Below are positions 45,329 to 55,456 of a stretch of DNA of 64,000 nt, piece by piece (position 1 is the first letter of the stretch; every line of letters starts with the position of its first letter). The DNA is taken from assembly GCA_019119685.1 (NCBI GenBank), contig DWWN01000007.1:1-64000 (forward strand). The letters run 5' to 3'. The notes below the pieces were generated by a model that was not told where the DNA came from, made no database searches, and saw only the letters and a program-made list of their open reading frames with translations. The position numbers and the translations under genes were made by a program. Source of the stretch: Candidatus Faecalibacterium faecigallinarum (GTDB lineage Bacteria > Bacillota > Clostridia > Oscillospirales > Ruminococcaceae).

Positions 45329-45652
45329 TCAAAGCTCTTTCGCCTTCTCCTGCGCTGCATTTCCCAGCTTTTCATATACAAAGTTACCGTTGTTCCAGTT
45401 CTGCAGGTTACGAAGCCTTGCACCCCTGTCACCGTGTTCAGGATCTCCAAACAACAGTTTTAGCTTATCACAAGGCATTTCAGGACACTGTCCGCAGTGC
45501 TCAAAGCCTTTTTCGATGCAGCATTTCGCTTTGTCACATTCACCCCAGAACATGTCTCCGGCATTCGCTTTACATCCCCCGCAACCCATTTTTTCTTTCC
45601 ATTCACATACGCCGCAATATGTACCGCAGTATGCCATCATTGATTTATCCAC
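45329..45652 (-). CDS. DUF3795 family Cys-rich protein
   Basis: YCGTYCGVCEWKEKMGCGGCKANAGDMFWGECDKAKCCIEKGFEHCGQCPEMPCDKL. Confidence 0.85.
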   Translation of the reverse strand: MDKSMMAYCGTYCGVCEWKEKMGCGGCKANAGDMFWGECDKAKCCIEKGFEHCGQCPEMPCDKLKLLFGDPEHGDRGARLRNLQNWNNGNFVYEKLGNAAQEKAKEL

Positions 45653-45743
45653 AAGACTTAGTTCCCTTCCGTTTTAATATTTTGACAATCTGCTTTTGTA
45701 CGGCCTTCACACTATCAAAAAAGTTTTCTGTCGCTTTTCTCAT
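45645..45743 (-). CDS. Putative 32-aa leader peptide, stop near DUF3795 start
   Basis: MRKATENFFDSVKAVQKQIVKILKRKGTKSCG; TGATATAAT -10 ends 6 nt before ATG; no SD. Confidence 0.35.
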   Translation of the reverse strand: MRKATENFFDSVKAVQKQIVKILKRKGTKSCG

Positions 45744-45793
45744 GTTTTTATTATATCATAACATTTTTATTTTGGACACTCCCGCGGGCGTTT

Positions 45794-46897
45794 TCACTGC
45801 AATTCCTCGCGGGCGGCGGCCAGGGCGCTCTCGATCACCTTGTCCATGTCGTAGTAGCGGTACTCGCCCAGACGCCCGCCGAACCGGACTCCCGGCTCCG
45901 CGTCCGCCAGCGTCTTGTAGCGGGCGTAGAGCGCGCCGTTCTTTTCGTCGTTGACCGGGTAGTAGGGCTCGTCCCCCACCTTCCACTCGGCGCTGTACTC
46001 CCGGCTGATGACCGTTTTGGGCTGGGCGCCGAACTCGAAGTGCTTGTGCTCGATGATGCGGGTATAGGGGGTCTCGGCGTCGGTATAGTTGACCACCGCG
46101 TTGCCCTGGTAGTTGTCGGTGTCCAGCACCTCGGTCTCAAAGCGGACGCTGCGGTATTCCAGCGCGCCGAGCCGGTAGCCGAAGTAGGCGTCGACCGGCC
46201 CGGTGTAGATCACCCGCTCCGCCAGCGCGTCGAGGGCGGGCTTCTCCGCCAGGTAATCTACCCCGAGGCGGACCTCCACCCCTTCCAGCATACGCTCCAC
46301 CATGGCGGTGTAGCCGCCGTTGGGGATGCCCTGGTACAGGGCGTTGAAGTAGTTGTTGTCGTAGGTGAAGCGGACTGGCAGACGCCGGATGATGAAGGCG
46401 GGCAGCTGGTCGCAGGGGCGGCCCCACTGTTTGGCGGTGTAGCCCTTGACCAGCTTTTCGTAGATGTCGGTGCCCACCAGGCTGATGGCCTGCTCCTCCA
46501 GGTTTTTGGGCTCGGTGATGCCGGCGGCGGCCCGCTGCTGCTCGATCTTGGCCCTGGCCTCGGCCGGCGTGACCACGCCCCACATCTTGTTGAAGGTATT
46601 CATGTTGAAGGGCATATTGTAGATCTCGCCGTGGTAATTGGCGATGGGGCTGTTGGTGTAGCGGTTGAACTCCGCGAACTGCCCCGCATAGTCCCACACC
46701 TCTTTGGAATTGGTGTGGAAGATATGCGCGCCATACCGGTGGACGTTGATCCCCTCCACCTGCTCGGTGTAGACGTTGCCGGCAATGTGGCCGCGCCGGT
46801 CGATGACCAGGCAGCGCTTGCCTGCCCGGCGCGCCTCATGGGCGAACACCGCGCCGAACAGCCCGGCACCCACGATCAGATAATCATACTGCTTCAT
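45794..46897 (-). CDS. glf: UDP-galactopyranose mutase
   Basis: YDYLIVGAGLFGAVFAHEARRAGKRCLVIDRRGHIAGNVYTE; NGGYTAMVERML; GRLGEYRYYDMDKVI. Confidence 0.97.
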   Translation of the reverse strand: MKQYDYLIVGAGLFGAVFAHEARRAGKRCLVIDRRGHIAGNVYTEQVEGINVHRYGAHIFHTNSKEVWDYAGQFAEFNRYTNSPIANYHGEIYNMPFNMNTFNKMWGVVTPAEARAKIEQQRAAAGITEPKNLEEQAISLVGTDIYEKLVKGYTAKQWGRPCDQLPAFIIRRLPVRFTYDNNYFNALYQGIPNGGYTAMVERMLEGVEVRLGVDYLAEKPALDALAERVIYTGPVDAYFGYRLGALEYRSVRFETEVLDTDNYQGNAVVNYTDAETPYTRIIEHKHFEFGAQPKTVISREYSAEWKVGDEPYYPVNDEKNGALYARYKTLADAEPGVRFGGRLGEYRYYDMDKVIESALAAAREELQ

Positions 46898-46916
46898 GCG
46901 GTTGGCTCCTTTTGCG

Positions 46917-48899
46917 TTATGCCTTCACGTTCCCCTTTTTCTGGGAGGCGCGGTAGGCGTCGATGGCCGCGTTCAGACGGACGCGGGCCTGCTCCAGAGA
47001 GGTGTGCTTGAGGACGGTGGCCGCCATGGTCTGGTGGCCGCCGCCGCCCAGGCTCTCCATCACCACCTGGACGTTCACCTGGCCCATGCTGCGGGCCGAG
47101 ATCTTGACCAGGCTGCCGGCCTGCACCGCCACAAAGCTGGCCTGCACCCCTTCGATGCTCAGCAGGTCGTTGGCCGCCTGGGGGACGGCCACCTGGGCTT
47201 CGGCGGGCAGCTCGCCGCTGAGGACGATGGCGCAGCCCTTGTACATCTGGGCTTTGGCCACAAGGCCGGCCTTGGCGTTATACTCCGTCAGGCTGACATC
47301 AAACAGGGACCAGGCCCGCTCGGTCTCGGCGCCGTAGCGGCGCAGGGCCGCCGCGGCCTCGAAGGTGCGCACGCCGGTGTGCAGGCTGAAGTTGCGGGTG
47401 TCCAGCATGATGCCGGCCAGCAGGCCCTCGGCCTCGATGCGGGTGGGCTTGTCATCCCGGTTGCCCACATACTGCAGCAGCTCGGTGACGAGCTCGCTGG
47501 CCGAGGAGGCGTAAGGCTCGTGGCAGACCAGCACCGCGTTCTCGATATAGCCCACCCCCTTGCGGTGGTGGTCGATGACGGCGATCTTGCCGCATTTTTC
47601 CAGGATCTCTTTGCATTCCACCTGGCCGACCTGGTATGTATCGACCACGATGCACAAAGTCTCCTTGGTGATGATGGACAGGGCGCTGCGGGGGTCGATG
47701 AAATCGTCCTCCTGGCCGGCGTCCTCAAAGGCGTTGATCAGGCTGGCGGCCAGGGTGGCCTCCCGCTTGACCGCGATGACCGCGGGCACATCGCAGATCT
47801 TGCAGATGCGCAGCACGCCCTCCGCCGAGCCGATGGCGTCCAGGTCGCTCATCCGGTGGCCCATGATGACCACATGGTCGGCCGCCTTGATGAGCTCCAC
47901 CAGCGCTTCGGCCACGATGCGGCTGCGGACTTTGCTCCGCTTTTCCACCCCATGGCTGACGCCGCCGTAGAAAGTGAAGCCGTCGGGGGTCATCTCGGCG
48001 GCCTGGTCGCCGCCGCGGCCCTGGGCCATGTCCAGCGCCTGGACGGCCATTTCCTGGGCCGCATGGAGGGTGGGCGCCCGCCGCCCGATGCCGATGGAGA
48101 TGGACAGGTTGATGCTGGGCTCAAGGGCGCGGATCTTGTCCAGCACCTCGTAGCCCTGCTGGGCGAACTGCTCCAGCTGGCGCTCCTCCACCACGGCGAT
48201 GTAGCGGCCGTTGGCCACCCGGCGCAGAAAGCCGGTGCCCCGGGCGATCATGCCCTCGATGGTGCGGTTGATCCGCTCCAGCAGCCGGGCGCTCTCGCTG
48301 TCCAGCATATCGCTGAACACGTCGTCGTAGCCGTCCACCGAAAAGATCATGTAGCCGGGGCGGCTGGCCTTGTACTCGTTTTCGATCTTGCGCAGGGCGG
48401 TCTCGTCGTTCAGGATCAGGATGCTGGCCCGGCTGTCTGCCCCTTCCCCGCCGCTGACGGTGGAGGCATGGATGCGCCACACACCGCTGGCGCAGGCCAG
48501 TACCTGCCCTTCGGGGGCGCCGCACTGGGCCAGCTCCAGGCCGGGCAGCATCTTGTTCACCCGGCCGGCCAGCTGGTCGCCGCCGTTCAGCACCCTGTCG
48601 CGGAAGGGGATATTGTACCACACGACGGTGTCGCCGCTGAGCAGGGCCGCCGGCTGGGACAAAGAGGCCAGGCTGTACTGGGTTTTGGAATTTTCAAAGC
48701 TGGTGCCCGTTACCCAGCGGGCCGCCCAGCGGCGGACCCGGTACCGGGTGACCGCGACCAGCACGATGCAGAACACCGTCACCAGCAGCACCGCCGGCCA
48801 CGCCGCCGGCTGCAGGATCAGGACCAGCAGCGCCAGCAGGCCCGCCAGCACCGCAAAGCCCACTGTAAACATTTCAAGCGTCCATCTGGGTTGCTTCAT
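46917..48899 (-). CDS. gdpP: GdpP-type c-di-AMP phosphodiesterase (TM-PAS-degenerate GGDEF-DHH/DHHA1)
   Basis: Two N-terminal TMs; VVIMGHRMSDLDAIGSAEGV; IAVIDHHRKG; GGGGHQTMAA. Confidence 0.93.
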   Translation of the reverse strand: MKQPRWTLEMFTVGFAVLAGLLALLVLILQPAAWPAVLLVTVFCIVLVAVTRYRVRRWAARWVTGTSFENSKTQYSLASLSQPAALLSGDTVVWYNIPFRDRVLNGGDQLAGRVNKMLPGLELAQCGAPEGQVLACASGVWRIHASTVSGGEGADSRASILILNDETALRKIENEYKASRPGYMIFSVDGYDDVFSDMLDSESARLLERINRTIEGMIARGTGFLRRVANGRYIAVVEERQLEQFAQQGYEVLDKIRALEPSINLSISIGIGRRAPTLHAAQEMAVQALDMAQGRGGDQAAEMTPDGFTFYGGVSHGVEKRSKVRSRIVAEALVELIKAADHVVIMGHRMSDLDAIGSAEGVLRICKICDVPAVIAVKREATLAASLINAFEDAGQEDDFIDPRSALSIITKETLCIVVDTYQVGQVECKEILEKCGKIAVIDHHRKGVGYIENAVLVCHEPYASSASELVTELLQYVGNRDDKPTRIEAEGLLAGIMLDTRNFSLHTGVRTFEAAAALRRYGAETERAWSLFDVSLTEYNAKAGLVAKAQMYKGCAIVLSGELPAEAQVAVPQAANDLLSIEGVQASFVAVQAGSLVKISARSMGQVNVQVVMESLGGGGHQTMAATVLKHTSLEQARVRLNAAIDAYRASQKKGNVKA

Positions 48900-48935
48900 G
48901 GCGGATGCCTCTCTTCCCCTCTCTCACACAAAAGG

Positions 48936-50753
48936 TCAAACTTTGCCCGACCCGTTCACTTCCATCAGGACGGGCAGGATCATCGGGCTGCGCTTGGTGC
49001 GCCGGTAGATATAGCTGCTCAGCGCCTCCCGCATACGGGTCTTGACGCTGTTCCAGTCCCGGACGCGCTCCTCAACGCAGCGGTTCAGGGTCATTTCCAC
49101 CGTGCTCTGTGCGCCGTCCATCAGGCTCTCGTTCTCACGGACGTAGACGAAGCCCCGGCTGACCAGGTCGGGCCCGGCCAGCACCTTGCCGGTGCGGCTG
49201 TCCACCGTGGCCACGATGATGACCAGGCCGTCCTCCGACAGGTGCTTGCGGTCCCGCAGCACCACGTTGCCCACGTCGCCCACGCCCAGGCCGTCCACCA
49301 TCACGGCGCCGGCCGTCACCGGGTCGCCCAGCTTGATCTCGTCCTGGGTCAGGATGACGTTGGAGCCGTTCTCCGCAATGAGGATGTTGCTGTGGGGGAT
49401 GCCCAGGCTGGCCGCGGTGAGGGCGTGCTTTTTCAGCTGCTTGTACTCGCCGTGGACCGGCAGGAAATATTTGGGTCTGGTCAGGGTGAGCATCAGCTTC
49501 TGCTCTTCCTGGCAGGCGTGGCCCGAGACGTGGACGTCGTACATGCTCTCGTAGATCACCTCGGCACCCAGCAGCAGCAGGCCGTTGACGATCTTGGTCA
49601 CGCTCTTTTCGTTGCCGGGGATGGGGTTGGCCGAGATGATGATGAAGTCCCCCGGCCCCACCCGCACCTGCCGGTGGCTGCAGGAAGCCATCCGGGACAG
49701 CGCGCTCAGGGGCTCGCCCTGGCTGCCGGTGGTGATGAGCACCACTTCCTCGGGGGCGTAGCGGTTCAGCTCGTCCACGCTGATGAGGGTGCCCTCCGGG
49801 ATGTGCATATAGCCCAGCTCCTGGGCCATGGCGGTATTGTTGACCATGCTGCGGCCGCTGAAGGCCACCTTCCGCCCTTCCTGCACCGCCAGCTCGATGA
49901 TCTGCTGGATGCGGTAAATGTTGGAAGCAAAGGTGGCGATGATGATCCGCTTGTTCCGCGCCTGGGTGAACAGGTTGTGGACGCCGGCGGCCACCTTCTG
50001 TTCGGTGGCGGTGAAGCCAGGCCGCTCGGCGTTGGTGGAGTCGCTCAGCAGGGCCAGCACGCCCCGGCGGCCGTACTCGGCCAGGGTGGTCAGGTCGGTG
50101 GGCCCGCAGGCCAGGGGGGTGTAGTCGATCTTGAAGTCGCCGGTCTGGATGATGACGCCGGCGGGGCTGTCGATGGCAAAGCCCACGGCGTCCGGGATGG
50201 AGTGGTTCACATGGATGGGTTCCACCGTAAAGCACCCCAGGCGGATCTTCTGTTTGGGGACGATCTCCACAAAGCGGGTGCGGCCCGCCAGGTTGAACTC
50301 CTCCAGCTTGTTGCGGATCAGGCCCAGGGTCAGCTTGGTGCCGTAGACCGGCAGGTCCAGCTTCTGCAGCAGGTACGGGATGCTGCCGATGTGGTCCTCG
50401 TGGCCGTGGGTGATGAGCAGGCCCTTGATCTTGTCCTTGTTCTGCAGCACGAAGGTAAAGTCGGGGATGACCATGTCGATGCCGTACATCTCGCTGTCCG
50501 GGAACACCAGGCCGCAGTCCACGATGATCATGTCGCCGCAGCACTCATAGACGGTCATGTTCTTGCCCACTTCGCCCAAACCGCCCAGCGGGTAGATGTG
50601 GATGGGGACGGCTGCCCCGCCCTTTGCGGGCTGGGGGCGGCGGGGCCGCCGGGTATACATGGGGCGGCGGCGCTGCTGGGCGCGGTTGTCGGCGCCGGGG
50701 TTGTCCCGCCGTGCGCCGGCAGGATTGCCAGTATTCTCTTTTGCTGTTGCCAT
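48936..50753 (-). CDS. rnj: Ribonuclease J
   Basis: IHIYPLGGLGEVGKNMTVYEC; ITHGHEDHIGSIPYLL; VHVSGHACQEEQKLML; basic low-complexity N-terminal extension. Confidence 0.95.
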   Translation of the reverse strand: MATAKENTGNPAGARRDNPGADNRAQQRRRPMYTRRPRRPQPAKGGAAVPIHIYPLGGLGEVGKNMTVYECCGDMIIVDCGLVFPDSEMYGIDMVIPDFTFVLQNKDKIKGLLITHGHEDHIGSIPYLLQKLDLPVYGTKLTLGLIRNKLEEFNLAGRTRFVEIVPKQKIRLGCFTVEPIHVNHSIPDAVGFAIDSPAGVIIQTGDFKIDYTPLACGPTDLTTLAEYGRRGVLALLSDSTNAERPGFTATEQKVAAGVHNLFTQARNKRIIIATFASNIYRIQQIIELAVQEGRKVAFSGRSMVNNTAMAQELGYMHIPEGTLISVDELNRYAPEEVVLITTGSQGEPLSALSRMASCSHRQVRVGPGDFIIISANPIPGNEKSVTKIVNGLLLLGAEVIYESMYDVHVSGHACQEEQKLMLTLTRPKYFLPVHGEYKQLKKHALTAASLGIPHSNILIAENGSNVILTQDEIKLGDPVTAGAVMVDGLGVGDVGNVVLRDRKHLSEDGLVIIVATVDSRTGKVLAGPDLVSRGFVYVRENESLMDGAQSTVEMTLNRCVEERVRDWNSVKTRMREALSSYIYRRTKRSPMILPVLMEVNGSGKV

Positions 50754-51008
50754 TTGTACCTCCAAGACAAACGCGGCCGGGCGTTTTGCCCATGCCGGTG
50801 GAGAGACCGCTGTGCAAAGACCCGGCCTCCGGTATGTAACTATCTCCAAAGCCGGACTCCGGCTTGATCGTCTGGTTTGACCCTATTTTCCCGCCTGCAC
50901 AGCCCCTTCGGCCTGGACGGTCCATCTGCTCAATGCGACCGCGGCCGGCTGCAAAGGCGGCGGACGCGCGCGCCGCGCACGCCCTTTCCACACTTTCCAC
51001 TTGCAACA

Positions 51009-51037
51009 ATTATAGTATCTGCACCCGGTTTTGTCAA
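51009..51037 (-). promoter_or_regulatory. Perfect consensus promoter of RNase J gene
   Basis: TTGACA-N17-TATAAT on minus strand. Confidence 0.85.
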
Positions 51038-51158
51038 TTCGAGCTTAGGCGAGCGGGTCACGAAATATACATTTCCCCTTGACAGCGGGGGGCCTGTGCC
51101 TCTAATATAAGAGGGATACAGGGGGCCCGGCCCCCAGCGTTTTGGACAGGAGAACGAA

Positions 51159-51623
51159 ATGAAAAAAGTCGAGATCTACACCGACGGGGCCTGCAGCGGC
51201 AACCCCGGCCCCGGCGGCTGGGGCGCAGTGCTGCGCTACCGCAGCACGGACGGCCAGGTATACGAAAAAGAACTGAGCGGCGGCGACGCTTCCACCACCA
51301 ACAACCGGATGGAGCTGACCGCCTTCATCGAGGCGGTGGGCCTTTTGAAAGAGCCCTGCGAGATCCGCTACTGCTCGGACAGCCAGTACGTCATCAACGG
51401 GCTGGAAAAAGGCTGGGCCAAGGGCTGGCGGGCCCGCGGCTGGAAAAAGGCGGACAAGTCCCCCGCGCTGAACCCCGACCTGTGGGCCAAAGCGCTGGAC
51501 CTGGCCGAACAGCACCGCATCACCTACGTCTGGGTCAAAGGCCATGCGGGCCACCCGGAAAACGAGCGCTGCGACCAGCTGGCCGTAGCCCAGAGCAAAG
51601 CACACGGCGGGAGGCAGAATTGA
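51159..51623 (+). CDS. rnhA: Ribonuclease HI
   Basis: [64 protein letters not shown]. Confidence 0.98.
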   Translation: MKKVEIYTDGACSGNPGPGGWGAVLRYRSTDGQVYEKELSGGDASTTNNRMELTAFIEAVGLLKEPCEIRYCSDSQYVINGLEKGWAKGWRARGWKKADKSPALNPDLWAKALDLAEQHRITYVWVKGHAGHPENERCDQLAVAQSKAHGGRQN

Positions 51624-51624
51624 T

Positions 51625-52692
51625 ATGAGCGAGACTTTATTGCCCGGCAGCGGGTTCGACACCTATGAGGAGCAGGACAAGGTCCTGGTGGGGATGAGCG
51701 GGGGCGTGGATTCCAGCGTCACCGTCCGCATCCTGCAGCAGCAGGGCTTTGCGGTGACGGGGGCGGTCATCCGCTTCTCCCCTGCCCACGACGGCGCGGT
51801 GGAAGCCGCCCAGAAAGCCGCCAAGCAGATGGACATTGAGTGCATCGTGCTGGACGCGCAGGAGCTGTTCGAGCAGCAGGTGGTGGCCCCCTTCTGCGCC
51901 GACTACTGCGCCGGCCGCACCCCCAACCCCTGCGTCCGCTGCAACCCGGCGGTCAAGTTCACCGCCCTGCTGGCCGCGGCCGACCGGCTGGGCATCCAGT
52001 ACATCGCCACCGGGCACTACGCCCGGGTGGAGGTGGACGGCGACGGGGTATCCCGCATCCACCTGCCCCAGAGCGCCGCGCGGGACCAGAGCTATATGCT
52101 CAGCCGCCTGGACCAGGACGTGCTCAGCCGGCTGATCCTGCCTCTGGGCGAGTTTGAAAAGGACGACGTCCGCCAGATGGCCCGGGACTTTGGCCTTGAC
52201 TGCGCCGACGCGCCCGACAGCATGGAGATCTGTTTCATCCCCGATGGGGACTACCCCGCCTACATCGAGGCCCGGGGCCTTGCGGGCAAGGCCGGACGGT
52301 TCATCTCCCCCGACGGCGCCGATCTCGGTCCCCACAAGGGGGTGCTGCACTACACGGTAGGCCAGCGCAAGGGGCTGGGCATCGCCCTGGGCGAGCCGGT
52401 GTTTATCCGGCAGATCTGTGAAAACGGCGACATCCTGCTGGGCCGCTCGGGCGAGGAGTTCTTCACCACCGTGCGCGTGGCGGACATCGTCACCCCCGAC
52501 GGCGCGCCCCTGCCCGCCGGTACCTACCTAGTCAAGGTGCGCAGCGCCGCCCAGGCCCAGTCCGCCGCCTTTGACGGGGTGGACACCCTGGTCTTTGAAG
52601 CGCCGGTGCGGGCCCCTGCCCCCGGCCAGACCGCCGCCTTTTACCGGGACGGCGCCGTGGCGGGCAGCGCTTTCATCGTCAGCGCTGAATAA
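51625..52692 (+). CDS. mnmA: tRNA-specific 2-thiouridylase MnmA
   Basis: VLVGMSGGVDSSVTVRIL; CADYCAGRTPNPCVRCNPAVKF; DQSYMLSRL; HYTVGQRKGLGIAL. Confidence 0.96.
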   Translation: MSETLLPGSGFDTYEEQDKVLVGMSGGVDSSVTVRILQQQGFAVTGAVIRFSPAHDGAVEAAQKAAKQMDIECIVLDAQELFEQQVVAPFCADYCAGRTPNPCVRCNPAVKFTALLAAADRLGIQYIATGHYARVEVDGDGVSRIHLPQSAARDQSYMLSRLDQDVLSRLILPLGEFEKDDVRQMARDFGLDCADAPDSMEICFIPDGDYPAYIEARGLAGKAGRFISPDGADLGPHKGVLHYTVGQRKGLGIALGEPVFIRQICENGDILLGRSGEEFFTTVRVADIVTPDGAPLPAGTYLVKVRSAAQAQSAAFDGVDTLVFEAPVRAPAPGQTAAFYRDGAVAGSAFIVSAE

Positions 52693-52747
52693 AACAACCA
52701 CCAAAAAGCGCTCCGGACCATGTGTCCGGAGCGCTTCTTTTTTCCTT

Positions 52748-53155
52748 TTATACCTGCGGGGGGTTGACGATGTTCCGCCAGTCCAGGTCGCCCCGCTCCA
52801 GGCCGTGGATCAGCACTTCGGCGGTGGCGATGTTGGTGGCCATCGGGATGTTATGTACGTCGCACAGGCGCAGCAGTGTCATCTCGTTGGGCTCGCTGGG
52901 CTTGGCATTGATCGGGTCGCGGAAGAAGATGAGCAGGTCGATCTCGTTGCAGGCGATGCGGGCCGCGATCTGCTGGTCGCCGCCCTGCTTGCCCGATAAA
53001 AACCGCTTGACCGGCAGGCCGGTGGCCTCGGCGATCAGTTTGCCGGTGGTGCCGGTGGCTACCAGCTGGTTCTGGCTCAGGATGCGGCAGTACGCCGTAC
53101 AAAACTGCACCATCAGTTCCTTTTTGGAGTCATGTGCGATCAGCGCAATCGTCAT
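52748..53155 (-). CDS. mgsA: Methylglyoxal synthase
   Basis: [92 protein letters not shown]. Confidence 0.98.
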   Translation of the reverse strand: MTIALIAHDSKKELMVQFCTAYCRILSQNQLVATGTTGKLIAEATGLPVKRFLSGKQGGDQQIAARIACNEIDLLIFFRDPINAKPSEPNEMTLLRLCDVHNIPMATNIATAEVLIHGLERGDLDWRNIVNPPQV

Positions 53156-53347
53156 CCCTATCCATCTCCTTTGTTCACTCAGACTCAAATCAATACCAAC
53201 GGACGCAGACTAGGCTGCCATTCCAATTATAATGTTACCACATTTTTCTCAGAATGGCAACCGTCTTTTGGGTAAAACTTTCAATTTTTTTGGAATCGGC
53301 CGTTTTTTTCCTACCGATGCAAAGAATCTTCCCTTCCGCCGGGGCTC

Positions 53348-55417
53348 TCACTCCAGCAGCTGGCCCTCCTGCACGGGGGTCATGCCGTTCGAGCGCTCGA
53401 AGAAATAGGCGTTGAAGATATCCGCCACCAGCTCGCCGGCACGGGAACCGCCGCCGCCGTATTCGACCACGATGCCCACCGCGATCTGGGGGTCCTCCAC
53501 CGGGCCGTAGGCGATGATGGTGGAGTTGGTGTAATACTGACGCCGGCTGCCCACCATGTAGTATTCGCTGCGCTGGGGGGTGCCGGTCTTGCAGGCGATG
53601 GTGTAGGGGTAATTGGCCAGGCCCGCCACCGTCTGGGCGGCGCCCACCATCCCCTCCTCCACGATGTCGAAGGCGCCCACGTCGTCCGGGATGATCTCCA
53701 CCACTTCGGGGGCGGTCTCCTCCAGCACCTCGCCGGTGTTGGTGTCCAGCAGCGCCTTGACGAAGTGGGTGCGGTAGCGCACGCCCTTGTTGGCGATGGT
53801 GGCCGCATAGGTGGCCAGCTGGACCGGCGTGACCACCGTGTTGCCCTGGCCGATGGCGGCCTGGACTTCCAGCGAGGCGGTGTAGTTGGAGTCCTCCTTG
53901 GTGGTCAGGCGGCCGGTGGACTCGCTCACCTCCACCCCGGTGGGGGTGCCCAGGCCCAGCCGGTGGGCGTAGTCGTCGTAGACGTCGCTGGTGGTGCGGC
54001 GGCCCACATCGTAGAAGAAGATATTGCAGCTCCACTTGATGGCGGTGACTACGTCGATGTTGCCGCTGTGGCCGTGGCGGGTGCAGCGGGGGTGGTAATC
54101 GCTGAAATAGTTGTACACGCCGTTGCAGTAGACGGTGCTGTTGCGGTCGATGACGCCGCTGAGCAGGGCCGCCACCGCCACCGACGGCTTATAGGTGGAG
54201 CCGGGGGTGTACAGCCCCTGCAGCGCCCGGTTGTACAGGGGCAGGCCGGGGTCGGCGCTGTAGGCGCTGTACTGGGTGCTGTAGAGGTTCTGGTCATAGC
54301 TGGGGTAGTTGGAGCAGGCCAGGATGCCGCCGTTTTTGACGTCGATGACCACCACCGCGCCGGCGCTGGCGTCCACGTTGTAGGTGTCGGCGATCTGCTG
54401 GACGTTGCGGGCCAGGGCCTCGTCCACCGCCTTCTGGAACTCGCTGTTGACGGTGAGCATCACCGTCTTGCCGGGCTGGGGCTCGGTGGTGATGCTGGTG
54501 TCGATGATGACGCCGTCGCTGTCCCGGGTGATGGTCTCCACGCCGTCCTGGCCGCGGAGCTGCTCCTCATAGGCGGATTCCAGGCCCGAAATGCCGATGA
54601 CGTCGTTCATGGCGTAGCCGCGGTCCCGCAAGGGGTAAGTGACCTGGCCGTTTTCGTCGGTGACGCGCCACATCTCGGCGGTGATCTTGCCCACCCGGCC
54701 CAGCACATGGGGCAGGATGGTGCCGTCGGTGTAGCTGCGGACGCTGGTCTCGGCGATCTCCACGCCGGGCAGCGTCAGACTGTGCTCCTTGACGGTGGCC
54801 ACCGTCTGGTCCGAGACGTTCTCGGCCAGGGTGAAGTTGTTGACGTTGGAAAAGGCTTCCTGCTCCATCTGGTAGTGGATGCCGCCCAAAATGCGCTGCC
54901 AGGTGGAGTCGTACTCCTCCAGCTCGTATTTTTCGATCAGGCGGTCCATCACATCGTTGGCGGTGGCGTACTGCTGCAGGCCCAGGGTCTCCTTGACCTT
55001 GGCGATGGAGTTCTGGTCGCTCGTGCTGTCGGGGTCGCCGGTAAAGGCGTACAGCCCCGCCCCGTCGGCATAGCCGATCAGGAGGGTGTCGTTCCAGCTT
55101 TCGCCGTTGGCCTGCAAGATCTCCACCGCGCTGCGGATGGTCTCGTTCAGGTCGTTGTCGCCGATCAGCAGGCGGCTGAGTTCCACGTTGTAGCAGGTAG
55201 TGCTGGTGGCAATGCGGCGGCCGGCGCTGTCCACGATGTCCCCACGGGCCGCCGTCACGTTGAAGCGGTACTCGGTGGTGCTGGTGGCACGGGCGGCGAA
55301 CTCGTCCCCATGCACCACCTGCAAAAAGATCAGCCTCAGGGTGTACAGGGCAAAGACCACCGACGCCGCCGCGATCAGCAGCGCCAGCCGGCGCACCACG
55401 GTTTTGTGTTCATCCAA
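53348..55417 (-). CDS. mrdA: Penicillin-binding protein 2 (transpeptidase)
   Basis: LYTPGSTYKPSVAVAALLSG (SxxK); YSCN-like KWSCNIFFYDVG; CKTGTPQRSE (KTG). Confidence 0.95.
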   Translation of the reverse strand: MDEHKTVVRRLALLIAAASVVFALYTLRLIFLQVVHGDEFAARATSTTEYRFNVTAARGDIVDSAGRRIATSTTCYNVELSRLLIGDNDLNETIRSAVEILQANGESWNDTLLIGYADGAGLYAFTGDPDSTSDQNSIAKVKETLGLQQYATANDVMDRLIEKYELEEYDSTWQRILGGIHYQMEQEAFSNVNNFTLAENVSDQTVATVKEHSLTLPGVEIAETSVRSYTDGTILPHVLGRVGKITAEMWRVTDENGQVTYPLRDRGYAMNDVIGISGLESAYEEQLRGQDGVETITRDSDGVIIDTSITTEPQPGKTVMLTVNSEFQKAVDEALARNVQQIADTYNVDASAGAVVVIDVKNGGILACSNYPSYDQNLYSTQYSAYSADPGLPLYNRALQGLYTPGSTYKPSVAVAALLSGVIDRNSTVYCNGVYNYFSDYHPRCTRHGHSGNIDVVTAIKWSCNIFFYDVGRRTTSDVYDDYAHRLGLGTPTGVEVSESTGRLTTKEDSNYTASLEVQAAIGQGNTVVTPVQLATYAATIANKGVRYRTHFVKALLDTNTGEVLEETAPEVVEIIPDDVGAFDIVEEGMVGAAQTVAGLANYPYTIACKTGTPQRSEYYMVGSRRQYYTNSTIIAYGPVEDPQIAVGIVVEYGGGGSRAGELVADIFNAYFFERSNGMTPVQEGQLLE

Positions 55418-55456
55418 GGCAGCTCCGCCCCCTTCTGTGCAAGTTTCCGGGCGTGG

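Noticed and set aside
46896-50867. 1323-aa plus-strand ORF opposite gdpP and RNase J
   Set aside because: Antisense to two well-supported genes; composition is Gly/Val/Ala/His/Gln-rich shadow coding with no recognizable domains, expected from GC-rich third positions.
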